Positions 35,280-43,804 are shown, counted from the stretch's first letter. The stretch: DNA of 64,000 nt from Alicyclobacillus sp. (GCA_023511295.1 JAIMBT010000018.1:25945-89944), one strand, 5' to 3'. Program-made: numbers and translations. The notes: generated by a model from the letters alone, not told the origin.

Positions 35280-36264
35280 GGGCAAGCCCTCCCGTCCTGA
35301 CACGCGGGTCGAGTCGGCTGTACAGCATGTCGACGATGAAGTTGGCGACCAAAACAGACACCGCAATGATGAGGAACGCCGCCTGAATCAACGGGTAGTC
35401 CTCGAGGAGCACCGCATTGGTCAACTGGTTCCCAATGCCGGGGTAAGAGAACACTTGCTCGGTCAGAATCGATCCGCTGACGACATTCCCGATGGCGATG
35501 GCGAAGCTGGTCAACTGCGGCAGAATCGCGTTGCGCGCAGCGTAGGTGAACATCAGACGGCCCGTGCTGACGCCTTTCGCTTCCGCAAACACCACGTAGT
35601 CTTCTCCGAGCGTGTTGATCATGTTGTTGCGCATGCCCACGAGCCAACCGCTGAGGGACCCGAGCAGAATGGTAACGCCGGGGAGGAATCCGTGGTACAG
35701 CGCGCTTGCGATGAACGGCCAGTTCAACCCAGACGTCAAGTCTGCGGAGTATCCGTGATTCATTGGGAACCAGTTCAACTTAAAGCCGAAAATGAAAAGC
35801 AGTAACAGCGCAACCCAAAAATAAGGCAACGCCTGAACCGCCATCGTCAGAATCGGCAGTGTGTTGTCGAGGATGCCCTGCCGCTTCCACGCGATGTAGA
35901 TCCCGGCGAAGGTGCCAATCGACACAGCAAGGACCGTCGAGATGCCGACCAACCCGATGGTCCACGGCAGACTGTGGCGAATGATTTCGATGACAGGTGT
36001 CGGGAAGTTCGCGTACGACAAACCCCAATGCCCGGACAACAAGCCTCTCAGATATTCAAAATACTGGACGACGATTGGCTTGTCCGTCAGCCCAAACGCC
36101 TTCTTCATCGCGTCAATGGCCGCTGGACTCAATTGGCCTTGAAATTTTGCAAACATGATTTCTGCAGGGTTTCCAGGCATCAACCGGGGGAGAATGAAGT
36201 TGATGGTAATGGCCGCCCAAAGAGACAAAAAGAAAAATCCCAGTCGCCTGAGCAGGAATCGCAA
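35269..36264 (-). CDS. Opp/Dpp-type ABC permease, OppB type
   Basis: The 331-residue permease begins with the classic FLLRRLGFFFLSLWAAITINFILPRLMPGNPAEIM. The EAA-like loop GEDYVVFAEAKGVSTGRLMFTYAARNAILP lies near 225-255. Start is TTG 36264 behind AAGGAGAGGG; the frame further upstream is not supported. Partner of the OppC-type permease. Confidence 0.9.
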   Translation of the reverse strand: MRFLLRRLGFFFLSLWAAITINFILPRLMPGNPAEIMFAKFQGQLSPAAIDAMKKAFGLTDKPIVVQYFEYLRGLLSGHWGLSYANFPTPVIEIIRHSLPWTIGLVGISTVLAVSIGTFAGIYIAWKRQGILDNTLPILTMAVQALPYFWVALLLLFIFGFKLNWFPMNHGYSADLTSGLNWPFIASALYHGFLPGVTILLGSLSGWLVGMRNNMINTLGEDYVVFAEAKGVSTGRLMFTYAARNAILPQLTSFAIAIGNVVSGSILTEQVFSYPGIGNQLTNAVLLEDYPLIQAAFLIIAVSVLVANFIVDMLYSRLDPRVRTGGLAHES

Positions 36265-36362
36265 TACAGCCCTCTCCTTTAGCCACAGAAATCCCTTGCC
36301 AAGAGCCGAGAGGGGGAAAAGACGCCTCTTCCCCTCTCGTGTCCGCACCGACCCCGCCGCGG

Positions 36363-38039
36363 TTAGTGAACCGGTTTCAGTTGCGAGATGACGTACGCAG
36401 CCGACGGCCAGGTAAAGATGGCGGGACTGTCGTAAGGATGGCTCGCATCCGGCCAACCGGTGTAATCCTTGGTGCTGTACTCATACCATGTCTCGCCGTA
36501 GAACAGAGGCATCGCAGGCAGCTGGTTAATCATGACACCTTCGATGGTCGCCATCGCCTGCTTCTGGGTATTGAGGTCCGTCGTACTCTTGTAGAGGTTG
36601 AACGCGGCGTCTGTGGTCGGGCTGCTCCAACCTTCCGGATTCCAGGCACCGTGCGAATCGAGCATATCGTAGAACGTCTTGTAAGATGTCGCAGCGGTGT
36701 TCGTCCAGCCAATCGCCAGGTCGAAGTTGTGGTTCTGCAAATCACTCTGGTAGGCGCCGTACTGCAGTTGCTGCACCTGAACTTGAATGCCAATCTTGGC
36801 CAAATCGTCGGCAATCAACTGGCACGTTTGCACCCAATCCGACCACCCGGACACAACCTGGATGGTAAAGCTCAACTTCTTGCCGGAGGGCGACACGAGG
36901 ATGCCGTCGCTGCCCTTCTTGTACCCGGCGTTCGCCAAAATCTGGGCTGCTTTCGCCAAGTCCTGGTGGTACGTGAGGTTGGCATACTGCGGCGCGATGA
37001 GGTCTTTATCGCGCGGCTGTACACCTGTTGGGTTGAGCGGCGCCACATAGCCGTATTCGGCTTGGGTCGCAATCTGGTTTCGGTCAATCGCCAGGTTGAT
37101 GGCCTTGCGGACGTTCAAGTCGGAAAGAATGGGGTTTTTGAGGTTCGGATAGAGCATGATAGCCGAGCCTGGTGGGAACCAGTAATGGAAATCCGGATTC
37201 TTCGAAGCGTAGACTTTCTGAACATCCGGGATAAACATGCCGGCCCAGTCCAACTGTCCACTCACCAGTGCCAACTGCGCACTTTGATTGGAATTGTACG
37301 CGTTGAAATCAATCTCGGGAACATGGTAGTCCTTCACGTCGTAGAAGTTCGGATTGAGCTTCAGTTTGAACACCTGCGGCGTGAAACTCTCCAAGACATA
37401 AGGCCCCGTTCCAATCGGATTGGTCACGTTCACCTTGGTTGGGTCCCCCAGGCTCTTCCAAATATGCTCTGGTACGATGCTCGCCTGCAGCACGTACTCT
37501 TGGAATGGAATGTTTGGCGCATCAAAGTTAAAATCGACCACATTGTCGGATTTCTTGACCACGGATGTAACCACTTTCATAATGCCTGAGGTATCCGCGT
37601 CCGGGTATTTCTTCAGTTCGTCAAACGTGAACACGACGTCATCTGCGGTGAACGGCTGTCCGTCCGACCACTTTACGCCCTGCCGAAGTGTGACCTCAAG
37701 GGTCTTGTTGTGGTTTATCCACTCAAATTTGGTGCCAAGCGCAGGGTAGATGTCGTGACTGACGGTGCTGAACATGAACAGTGGCTGATAAATCAGGCCA
37801 TTCGTGCCATACAGGGCGGCGGTGGAGAATGGGTTAAAATTCTCCTGCCAGTTGCCGTTTGGGGCGCCGCCTACAAGCGGCTTCCCCATCTCGGTCGACG
37901 TCGAGGTTGCATTTGCGGCCGTCGGACCGGTTGCGCCGGCCGTGTTGTTCGATGGTGTCGCCCCCTTGCCACAGCCAGCCAGCAGTGCCGCCATCGCCAA
38001 AACAGACACAGCGATACTGGAGACCCTCACCGTTTTCAT
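36363..38039 (-). CDS. Family 5 solute-binding lipoprotein
   Basis: The 558-residue protein begins MKTVRVSSIAVSVLAMAA with lipobox LLAGC, and has family-5 features including GVKWSDGQPFTADDVVFTFDELK and VRKAINLAIDRNQIA. ATG 38039 follows GAGGGG; an upstream ATG at 38069 is less well placed. Family 5 members bind peptides but in carbohydrate operons bind cello-, xylo- or manno-oligosaccharides; GH1 and CE4 genes downstream favour an oligosaccharide. It is first in the second operon, under promoter 38196-38224. Confidence 0.9.
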   Translation of the reverse strand: MKTVRVSSIAVSVLAMAALLAGCGKGATPSNNTAGATGPTAANATSTSTEMGKPLVGGAPNGNWQENFNPFSTAALYGTNGLIYQPLFMFSTVSHDIYPALGTKFEWINHNKTLEVTLRQGVKWSDGQPFTADDVVFTFDELKKYPDADTSGIMKVVTSVVKKSDNVVDFNFDAPNIPFQEYVLQASIVPEHIWKSLGDPTKVNVTNPIGTGPYVLESFTPQVFKLKLNPNFYDVKDYHVPEIDFNAYNSNQSAQLALVSGQLDWAGMFIPDVQKVYASKNPDFHYWFPPGSAIMLYPNLKNPILSDLNVRKAINLAIDRNQIATQAEYGYVAPLNPTGVQPRDKDLIAPQYANLTYHQDLAKAAQILANAGYKKGSDGILVSPSGKKLSFTIQVVSGWSDWVQTCQLIADDLAKIGIQVQVQQLQYGAYQSDLQNHNFDLAIGWTNTAATSYKTFYDMLDSHGAWNPEGWSSPTTDAAFNLYKSTTDLNTQKQAMATIEGVMINQLPAMPLFYGETWYEYSTKDYTGWPDASHPYDSPAIFTWPSAAYVISQLKPVH

Positions 38040-38173
38040 CCATTTGCACCCCTCGTTCTTTTCATTCACAGCCTACCGATGAAGCGCTTACATTCAAGCG
38101 TGTGCAGTGACACCCGACGGACGATGGACCCAAGTACTTGATACAATTCGGGCTGTTCGCCCACCCCCCAATA

Positions 38174-38198
38174 AATTTGTACATTCAATAAACTAATT
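38174..38198 (-). promoter_or_regulatory. XylR/ROK-type operator, site B
   Basis: On the minus strand TTAGTTTATTG, four variable bases, T-A-CAAATTTA, agreeing with site A at 30157-30182 in 15 of the 21 core positions. The first T overlaps the end of the TAGAAT -10 hexamer. Confidence 0.6.
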
Positions 38199-38224
38199 CT
38201 ATCCGACAAACTGCCAGATCACAA
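38196..38224 (-). promoter_or_regulatory. Promoter of the oligosaccharide-transport operon
   Basis: On the minus strand TTGTGA, 17 bases, TAGAAT, followed at once by operator site B. It lies about 155 bases upstream of the family-5 binding-protein start. The transposon's left end is only 45 bases further upstream, so the insertion spared this promoter. Confidence 0.65.
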
Positions 38225-38285
38225 CAGGGTTGCGAAAAAAATTTGAAAACTCATCCCTTTTAAAATTTGGCTCTTTTCGTATAGT

Positions 38286-38314
38286 TTGTTGCTCCTTGAA
38301 CAATAATGTATAAT
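38286..38314 (+). promoter_or_regulatory. Transposase promoter
   Basis: TTGTTG, 17 bases, TATAAT. The -35 lies inside the left terminal repeat, so transposase binding to the end could shut down its own gene. Confidence 0.6.
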
Positions 38315-38346
38315 ATTCGACAAAACTCGTCCAAGGAGCGGTTTCG

Positions 38347-39360
38347 GTGGGTTGGAAAGACCTTTATGAGGACTTTGATAAACTGAGCCAGAATGAAAAA
38401 TTCGCTTTATTTGAAGCCATTAAAGACACTCTCTTCCCTCAGCCACGGTTAAAGTTGAACAAAGTTGCCGAAGAAGTTCGTGATAGTCGATTTAGCGCCG
38501 GGTTGGTGTGTGTTCATTGCGGCAGTAAAGCGGTCAAACGAAACGGGAGGTATCGCTCCCGCCAGAGATACCTCTGCAAGGACTGTGGGAAGTCGTTCAA
38601 CGATACGACCGCAAGCCCTCTTTCAGGCACACGTTACCCCGACAAGTGGCTCAAGTTTATCGAGTGTATGTTGGATGGTCTTACCTTACCCAAAACTGCC
38701 AAACTGCTTGGCATTCATGTGTCCACGGCGTTCTATTGGCGTCACAAAGTGCTATTCGCCCTTCGCTCGCTTGGTCATGACGCCCTTCACGGGATCGTGG
38801 AGTCGGACGAAACCTTTTTCTTAGAGTCTCACAAAGGTCGGAAACCCGTTACCTTTCGCAAACCGAGAAAGCGTGGCGGTGCGGCAAAACAACGGGGTAT
38901 CAGCAAAGAACAAGTATGCGTTGTCGTCGCCATTGACCGAGACGGAGACGTTGTTGCACAGAACGCTGGTCGGGGTCGGATTACGGCAACGGAGATCGAC
39001 GCTGTACTGGGTTCACGCCTTGCACCAGGTTCCTTGCTTTGTACCGACTCGGCTCGAAATTACATGGCGTTCGCAAGGATGAAGGGACTTCATCACGAAG
39101 TTATAAACGTCCGTAAGGGCGTATATGTCCGTAAAGGCGTTTACCATGTTCAGCATGTCAACTCATATCACAAACGCTTGAAGAAGTGGATGGAACGATT
39201 CCAAGGCGTTGCAACCAAGTATCTGGACAACTACCTGTTCTGGTTCCGTTTTTTGGAGCGATATAAAAATCTGTCCGCATACGAAGCGAAACGGGCTATC
39301 CTGCGGGATATGTCAAGGCGGACAAGCCGAATCACAGTGGAGTACCTAAGAGCCGTATAA
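38347..39360 (+). CDS. IS1595-family (ISXO2-like) transposase
   Basis: The 337-residue protein has an N-terminal zinc ribbon (CVHCGSKAVKRNGRYRSRQRYLCKDCGKSF, about 53-82), a helix-turn-helix-like stretch LPKTAKLLGIHVSTAFYWRHKV, then the ISXO2-type DDE/DDN catalytic core: GIVESDETFF (first Asp), LCTDSARNY (second Asp) and HVNSYHKRLKKWM (Asn/Glu position). GTG 38347 follows AAGGAG. It appears full length and intact. Confidence 0.93.
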   Translation: MGWKDLYEDFDKLSQNEKFALFEAIKDTLFPQPRLKLNKVAEEVRDSRFSAGLVCVHCGSKAVKRNGRYRSRQRYLCKDCGKSFNDTTASPLSGTRYPDKWLKFIECMLDGLTLPKTAKLLGIHVSTAFYWRHKVLFALRSLGHDALHGIVESDETFFLESHKGRKPVTFRKPRKRGGAAKQRGISKEQVCVVVAIDRDGDVVAQNAGRGRITATEIDAVLGSRLAPGSLLCTDSARNYMAFARMKGLHHEVINVRKGVYVRKGVYHVQHVNSYHKRLKKWMERFQGVATKYLDNYLFWFRFLERYKNLSAYEAKRAILRDMSRRTSRITVEYLRAV

Positions 39361-39440
39361 ATGGCTATCTTCGGGTAACAGGCAGATATGCTGAATTATT
39401 CTCTCTCCAACGGAGGCGATGAGACATCTTAATTTCTGAA

Positions 39441-40313
39441 GTGTTGACTGTTGCAGATAGGCTGGGGCTTCAAGACATAACACCGATTGTCTTGTGGGAT
39501 GCAGGGAACTTAATTGTCCATCTGGCACCCTATCCAATTGTTGCACGGGTTGCGAAACTCTTTGAGGGCGATGATTCGAATTTTTGGCGAGAAATCTGGT
39601 TGTACGAGATCAAGGTTTCAAAGCACCTTATAGAGCGGCGTATACCAGTCGTTCCGTGCTCCAGCCTTGTGCCACCAGGACCACACCAGGTCGGAAATAC
39701 GTGGATGACGTTATGGGAATACGTAGAGCCAGCATCCCTTCCAAAGCTGAGTGTCAAGCAAGCAATAGACATGGTGAACGATTTAGTGAAAGCTATGTCT
39801 GACTTTGGAGAGCACATTCCGCCTCTTGGGGCTTGGCGAAACGTAAATCAGGCGGCTAATCATTTGCGTTCAATTAAGGACGATGATCGTATTTCTAAAC
39901 TACTGCTTGCTTTTGAACAAGTGAACGAAAGGATACAGAATGTAGCTCTATACCCTGCACACGGCGATGCTCATCCAGGAAACCTTCTTCCGAGCTCTTC
40001 AGGATGGCGTTGGATTGATTTTGAAGATGTATCATTGATGCCTAAGTTTTGGGATTTTGCTTGTTTCATTGGTAACACTGCATTATTCCACGGTTTGAGG
40101 CACCCTACAGTTGAATACGTTTTAACAAAGAGTATGGTTTCGACGGATAAAAAATCATTTCAATTTGCCATTAAAGCACGAGTTATCATGTCTACAATAA
40201 CCAATTTATCTTTAGCACTCGGTGGACATGGGGACTTGAATTTTGCACAAACACAGCTTGATCGTATTAATGACTTCTTAGTTGTTTTGGACGACGATTC
40301 CTTATGGGACTAA
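39441..40313 (+). CDS. Phosphotransferase-family (APH-like) passenger gene
   Basis: The ~290-residue protein has the aminoglycoside-phosphotransferase/choline-kinase core: VARVAKLF (possible ATP Lys), Brenner motif YPAHGDAHPGNLL with catalytic Asp, and WIDFEDVSLMPKFWDFACF with metal Asp. It is clearly richer in A+T than the host genes. The start is uncertain: GGAGG at 39412-39416 is too far from GTG 39441, and an ATC or ATT codon at 39426/39432 could be used instead. Whether it gives antibiotic resistance or modifies another small molecule cannot be read from sequence. Confidence 0.8.
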   Translation: MLTVADRLGLQDITPIVLWDAGNLIVHLAPYPIVARVAKLFEGDDSNFWREIWLYEIKVSKHLIERRIPVVPCSSLVPPGPHQVGNTWMTLWEYVEPASLPKLSVKQAIDMVNDLVKAMSDFGEHIPPLGAWRNVNQAANHLRSIKDDDRISKLLLAFEQVNERIQNVALYPAHGDAHPGNLLPSSSGWRWIDFEDVSLMPKFWDFACFIGNTALFHGLRHPTVEYVLTKSMVSTDKKSFQFAIKARVIMSTITNLSLALGGHGDLNFAQTQLDRINDFLVVLDDDSLWD

Positions 40314-40448
40314 CGGGGGCTTATGTGTGACAAGAACATCGGCTCCCGCTTGTTCGTTTCCAACCAGTAGTTTGTTAGCAACAATCTTTACGAAAACAGC
40401 CTAAAATTTATATGTTCACGGTAACCTGTTGTTGGACCCATGGCGCTG

Positions 40449-40469
40449 TTTGTTTGACGAGGCAACAAA
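40449..40469 (+). promoter_or_regulatory. Candidate operator of the ROK repressor gene
   Basis: TTTGTT and AACAAA arms separated by 9 bases, resembling Bacillus xylO half-sites. It overlaps the -35 hexamer of the repressor promoter, suggesting autoregulation. It is more distant in sequence from sites A and B. Confidence 0.45.
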
Positions 40470-40481
40470 TCGGAGTATAAT
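40454..40481 (+). promoter_or_regulatory. Promoter of the ROK repressor gene
   Basis: TTGACG, 16 bases, TATAAT, a near-consensus sigma-A promoter 57 bases before the ATG at 40538. It lies 45 bases inside host DNA next to the transposon's right target duplication. Confidence 0.75.
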
Positions 40482-40537
40482 TCAATTTATCTCACCACAA
40501 CGAATGAAAATTCTCTCGCCAGATAGGAACATGTCGA

Positions 40538-41737
40538 ATGAGAACTGGTGATCAGGCACTGATCAAAGAGCTGAACAAGAACATTATCATGAACCTGATC
40601 CGCAATCAGAGCCCTATCTCTCGAGCGCAGATCTCGGTGGAAAGCGGCCTGAACAAAGCGACTGTGTCGTCCATCGTCGACGAGTTGATTCACGATGGCC
40701 TCGTCACAGAGCTCGGTCCGGCGCGTTCCGCAATTGGGCGGCGACCACTGATGCTCGGCTTCAACGCAACAGCCGGGTACGCCATCGGCGTCGAACTCGG
40801 GATTGAATACGTCCACGTGTTGACTGTCGATCTCGCCGGGCGCATCGTCTCCAGCCACGAGTCCCCCCTGCCAGCCACGGACGTCGGAAGTGTCATCTCC
40901 GAGATTGCGGCGCACATTGAAGACGAGGTCAGCAAAACGCCCGCATCGGCACTCGGAATCATCGGGGTGGGTGTCGGCGTCCCAGGTCTGGTCGATTTCG
41001 CTTCTGGGACCATCCTCTACGCCCCAAACCTCAATTGGTCTGACGTTCCGATGCGCACGTTGCTCGAAGAACGGGTTGACCTGCCCGTCTTTGTCGACAA
41101 CGAAGCCAACACAGGTGCCCTGGCAGAGCAGCTGTTCGGAGTCGGCACCGAAGATGAAAACGCCGTGTACTTCAGCGTCGGTACCGGGATAGGCGTCGGC
41201 GTCATCTTGAACCGCACACTGATTCGCGGGAGCGGCGGGACGGCCGGTGAATTCGGACACATGATTGTCGAAGCTGGCGGCCTGCGATGCTCCTGCGGCA
41301 GCCGCGGCTGTTTGGAAATGTACGCCTCCACGCGCGCGCTGGTCTCCAAGTACGCTCAAATCGCGGGTGCCGGTGCGTCGTTCGACGATGTCATCCGGCG
41401 CATTCGCGACGGTGAAACGCTCGCTGTGCAAGCCGTGGACAGCGTGGGCCGGTACCTGGGTATCGGCATCAGCAACGTCATCAACGGGCTCAATCCGAGC
41501 CTCGTCGTCATTGGCAACCGGATGAGTGAAGCCGGCAAGCGGCTGCTCCGCCCCGTGCACGAGATGATCCGCAACGCCGCACTCGGTGTTCCCGCTTCGC
41601 ACGCGCGCGTCGAACTGTCTTCCCTGGGCCGCAACGCGACCGCCACGGGCGCGGCGTCTCTGGCGCTGAACGACTTCTTCCAGGGCCCATTTCCCTACGC
41701 GCACGCCACCACGTCGCGGGCTGGGGCGAAGTCCTAG
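40538..41737 (+). CDS. xylR: ROK-family transcriptional repressor, XylR-like
   Basis: The 399-residue protein has an N-terminal winged helix (SRAQISVESGLNKATVSSIVDELIHDGLVTE, about 28-58) and a ROK sugar-kinase-like domain. It keeps the zinc motif EFGHMIVEAGGLRCSCGSRGCLEMYAS (His and C-x-C-x4-C) and VGTGIGVGVI. XylR of this type binds xylose and represses xyl operons. ATG 40538 follows AGGAAC. Divergent position beside the oligosaccharide operon and palindromes at three promoters support a local regulon. Sugar identity is inferred from xylA and xylB. Confidence 0.88.
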   Translation: MRTGDQALIKELNKNIIMNLIRNQSPISRAQISVESGLNKATVSSIVDELIHDGLVTELGPARSAIGRRPLMLGFNATAGYAIGVELGIEYVHVLTVDLAGRIVSSHESPLPATDVGSVISEIAAHIEDEVSKTPASALGIIGVGVGVPGLVDFASGTILYAPNLNWSDVPMRTLLEERVDLPVFVDNEANTGALAEQLFGVGTEDENAVYFSVGTGIGVGVILNRTLIRGSGGTAGEFGHMIVEAGGLRCSCGSRGCLEMYASTRALVSKYAQIAGAGASFDDVIRRIRDGETLAVQAVDSVGRYLGIGISNVINGLNPSLVVIGNRMSEAGKRLLRPVHEMIRNAALGVPASHARVELSSLGRNATATGAASLALNDFFQGPFPYAHATTSRAGAKS

Positions 41738-41754
41738 CGCTACACTCCCCGCCA

Positions 41755-41783
41755 GCCCCTCCGCCCCGGGCATTGGGAGGGGC
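41755..41783 (+). terminator. Hairpin after the ROK gene
   Basis: GCCCCTCC pairs with GGAGGGGC across a 13-base loop, 18 bases after the stop. No T-run follows. Confidence 0.4.
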
Positions 41784-41897
41784 AGCGAGCGGATTGACCA
41801 GAGATTCTCCCTGAAGCCTCCCCGCACTTCCCCGCGCGGTTCCAGTCGTCACAAACTGTCCACCCATTCTGCCCGTCCGCGTGCTCCGCTGACGATT

Positions 41898-41903
41898 TAT
41901 AAT
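41898..41903 (+). promoter_or_regulatory. -10 hexamer for the SCO gene pair
   Basis: Perfect TATAAT 35 bases before the ATG at 41939; no clear -35 at 16-18 bases. Confidence 0.4.
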
Positions 41904-41938
41904 GAAAGTTGAGAATCGACAGCGAACGGGGGACCTCT

Positions 41939-42571
41939 ATGGAACTGCAACGGCGCAAACGGCTCTGGAATGTAAGTTTTTACACGTTTGCAGCGGCGCT
42001 GGTGGTGGCGGTGGTCGGGGGCATCGTCTACATGTTCCGACAAGGCGCGGGAACCCTGCCCGTCGCCGGACAGGCGCCGAACTTTTCCGCGACGGACGTG
42101 ACCGGCCAGACCGTGTCGATGAGCAGCCTGACTGGCAAAGTGGTCCTGGTGACCTGGTACTACACCCACTGCACCGATGAGTGTCCCCTCACGATGTACC
42201 ACTTTGAGCAGATTCAAGGCCAGTTGGAGAAAGAAGGGCTGTTCGGCAAGAAAGTTGTTTTGATGGCCATCACGCTTGATCCCGCCCGGGACACCCAGCC
42301 GGTCATCCGCGCGTACGCCGCGCACTACAACGCAAACCTCAGGGGCTGGTACTTCCTGCGGGCGAATCCCGCAGAGACCGTGCAAATCCTCAAAGGCTGG
42401 GGCATCCAAGTGAAGGAGAGCACGGACAAGGAATTCATCGAACACACCATCAAGACGGAGCTGATTGACGCCAACGGCAACATCCGCGCGACGTACAACA
42501 CCGCCAACTTGAACGACAGCCAAATCCTCTCCGACATCCACAGCCTGATTCAGCGCGAGCATTGGATGTAA
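41939..42571 (+). CDS. SCO1/SenC-type copper-chaperone-like protein
   Basis: The 210-residue protein has one N-terminal membrane anchor (about 10-32) and a thioredoxin-fold SCO domain. THCTDECPLT holds the copper-binding C-x3-C; LDPARDT and IEHTIKTELID lie where the family's third ligand His is found. SCO proteins deliver copper to the CuA centre of cytochrome c oxidase on the outer face of the membrane. ATG 41939 follows GGGGGA. A second SCO-like gene follows 80 bases later. Oxidase subunits are not in the window. Confidence 0.88.
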   Translation: MELQRRKRLWNVSFYTFAAALVVAVVGGIVYMFRQGAGTLPVAGQAPNFSATDVTGQTVSMSSLTGKVVLVTWYYTHCTDECPLTMYHFEQIQGQLEKEGLFGKKVVLMAITLDPARDTQPVIRAYAAHYNANLRGWYFLRANPAETVQILKGWGIQVKESTDKEFIEHTIKTELIDANGNIRATYNTANLNDSQILSDIHSLIQREHWM

Positions 42572-42652
42572 CGGCGGCGTCCCGGCGAGGCTTGTACGGA
42601 TTTTAGCAGATGAACCGGAGGAGTTCCGTCGAGAGAACGACCAGGAGAAGGA

Positions 42653-43804
42653 GTGGGCTTCGTGCGGGTTCGACTCAATTGGTGGATTGTCAGCTGTGTG
42701 GTGCTCATCGTCCTCGTGGCCGCAGCCTGGGTGGCTTACGTCAAAGTCGTCACCACCTCACAGCCGAAGGCGGTGCACGTCCTCAGTGACGCAAAGGCGG
42801 TCAACAGCCCGATTGACCCAGGGACGGACCTCGGCGGGGTCCCAGCCCCCAATGTGACGCTGACCGACCAATACGGTCAGACGGTCAGCCTGCGTCAATT
42901 TCGCGGCAAAGTCGTCGTGCTGGCATTCGTCGACAGCGAGTGCACCAACATCTGCCCACTGACGACCCAGAGCATGATGGACGCGGTTCGGATGCTCGGT
43001 CCCCGGGCGGCGAAGGATATCCAACTGATTGGTGTCAACGCCAACCCGGAGAAGACGTCCGTCGCGGACGTCAAGCAGTACTCCATGGACCACGGGATGA
43101 TGAACGCGTGGCATTTTCTGACGGGGTCAGCCGCGCAGTTGAAGCAGATTTGGCACGCGTACAACATCTATGACCAAATCGTCAACGGCCAGATTGACCA
43201 CACGCCGGCGCTCTACATCATCGACCCGGAGGGCCGCGAACAGGTGCTGTTCATGACGCCGGCACAGTACGGCGCGCTGATGCCAGAAACCGACGCGGTA
43301 GCAAAGCAGATTGCCCGCTTCCTGCCGGGCAACGTAAGGGTGAACGTGAAGGCCGCGAGCTATCAGCCGCCACAGGTCAGCCCGGCGACGACCACCACCG
43401 TTCCGGCGGTCACCGCGAGCGGATCTGACGAGGTGACGCTCGGACCTGGCAAGCCACAGCTGGTGGCCTTCTTCGCGAGCTGGGCACCGGACGTGCGGGC
43501 GGCGCTGGCGGATTTGAACCAGTACGCCGAGCGGCCGGGCAGCCCGGAGGTCATCGGGATTGACATCGAGCCAGTGGAACCAAATCGGCAAGCGGTGCTC
43601 GCCACGCTTCAGGGTATCCCGCATTCCCATCTGAAGATTGGACTCGACGAGACCGGCGAGCTGGCGGACGGATACCAGGCGACGGACGTGATGTGGTTCA
43701 GCCTGACCGACGGCAAGGGGCACATCATCTGGAGCCAGGACGGGTGGACGTCGGCGTCCCAGTTGGAGCAGGCCGTCGACAACAAGCTGGCGGCGTTGCG
43801 GTAG
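42653..43804 (+). CDS. SCO-like protein fused to a second, Cys-less thioredoxin-fold domain
   Basis: The 383-residue protein has an N-terminal anchor (about 8-30), a first SCO domain (about 60-225) with SECTNICPLT as C-x3-C and IDHTPALYIIDPEG carrying the usual His, a linker rich in Pro/Ala/Thr (about 235-255), and a second thioredoxin-like domain (about 258-383). In the second domain the redox site reads FFASWAPDVRAAL, where a C-x2-C would stand, so it cannot do thiol chemistry. GTG 42653 and GTG 42662 are both possible starts (AGGAGAAGGAG lies upstream). Likely accessory to cytochrome oxidase assembly. Confidence 0.8.
   Translation: MGFVRVRLNWWIVSCVVLIVLVAAAWVAYVKVVTTSQPKAVHVLSDAKAVNSPIDPGTDLGGVPAPNVTLTDQYGQTVSLRQFRGKVVVLAFVDSECTNICPLTTQSMMDAVRMLGPRAAKDIQLIGVNANPEKTSVADVKQYSMDHGMMNAWHFLTGSAAQLKQIWHAYNIYDQIVNGQIDHTPALYIIDPEGREQVLFMTPAQYGALMPETDAVAKQIARFLPGNVRVNVKAASYQPPQVSPATTTTVPAVTASGSDEVTLGPGKPQLVAFFASWAPDVRAALADLNQYAERPGSPEVIGIDIEPVEPNRQAVLATLQGIPHSHLKIGLDETGELADGYQATDVMWFSLTDGKGHIIWSQDGWTSASQLEQAVDNKLAALR

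Larger units (their letters stand above)
38269..40401 (+). mobile_element. Complete IS1595-family transposon with passenger gene (2133 bp)
   Basis: Ends are 25-bp imperfect inverted repeats: left 38269-38293 (GGCTCTTTTCGTATAG then TTTGTTGCT) and right 40377-40401, whose complement starts GGCTGTTTTCGTAAAG; three mismatches. Immediately outside each end is TAAAATTT (38261-38268 and 40402-40409), a perfect 8-bp target duplication, the length usual for IS1595. Inside are an ISXO2-like transposase gene and an AT-rich phosphotransferase-like gene in the same direction. The element splits the intergenic region between the family-5 binding-protein promoter and the ROK repressor gene. Confidence 0.92.

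Noticed and set aside
38347..40313. Transposase and phosphotransferase genes as unrelated neighbours
   Set aside because: Inverted ends and an 8-bp duplication enclose both genes, so they belong to one element.
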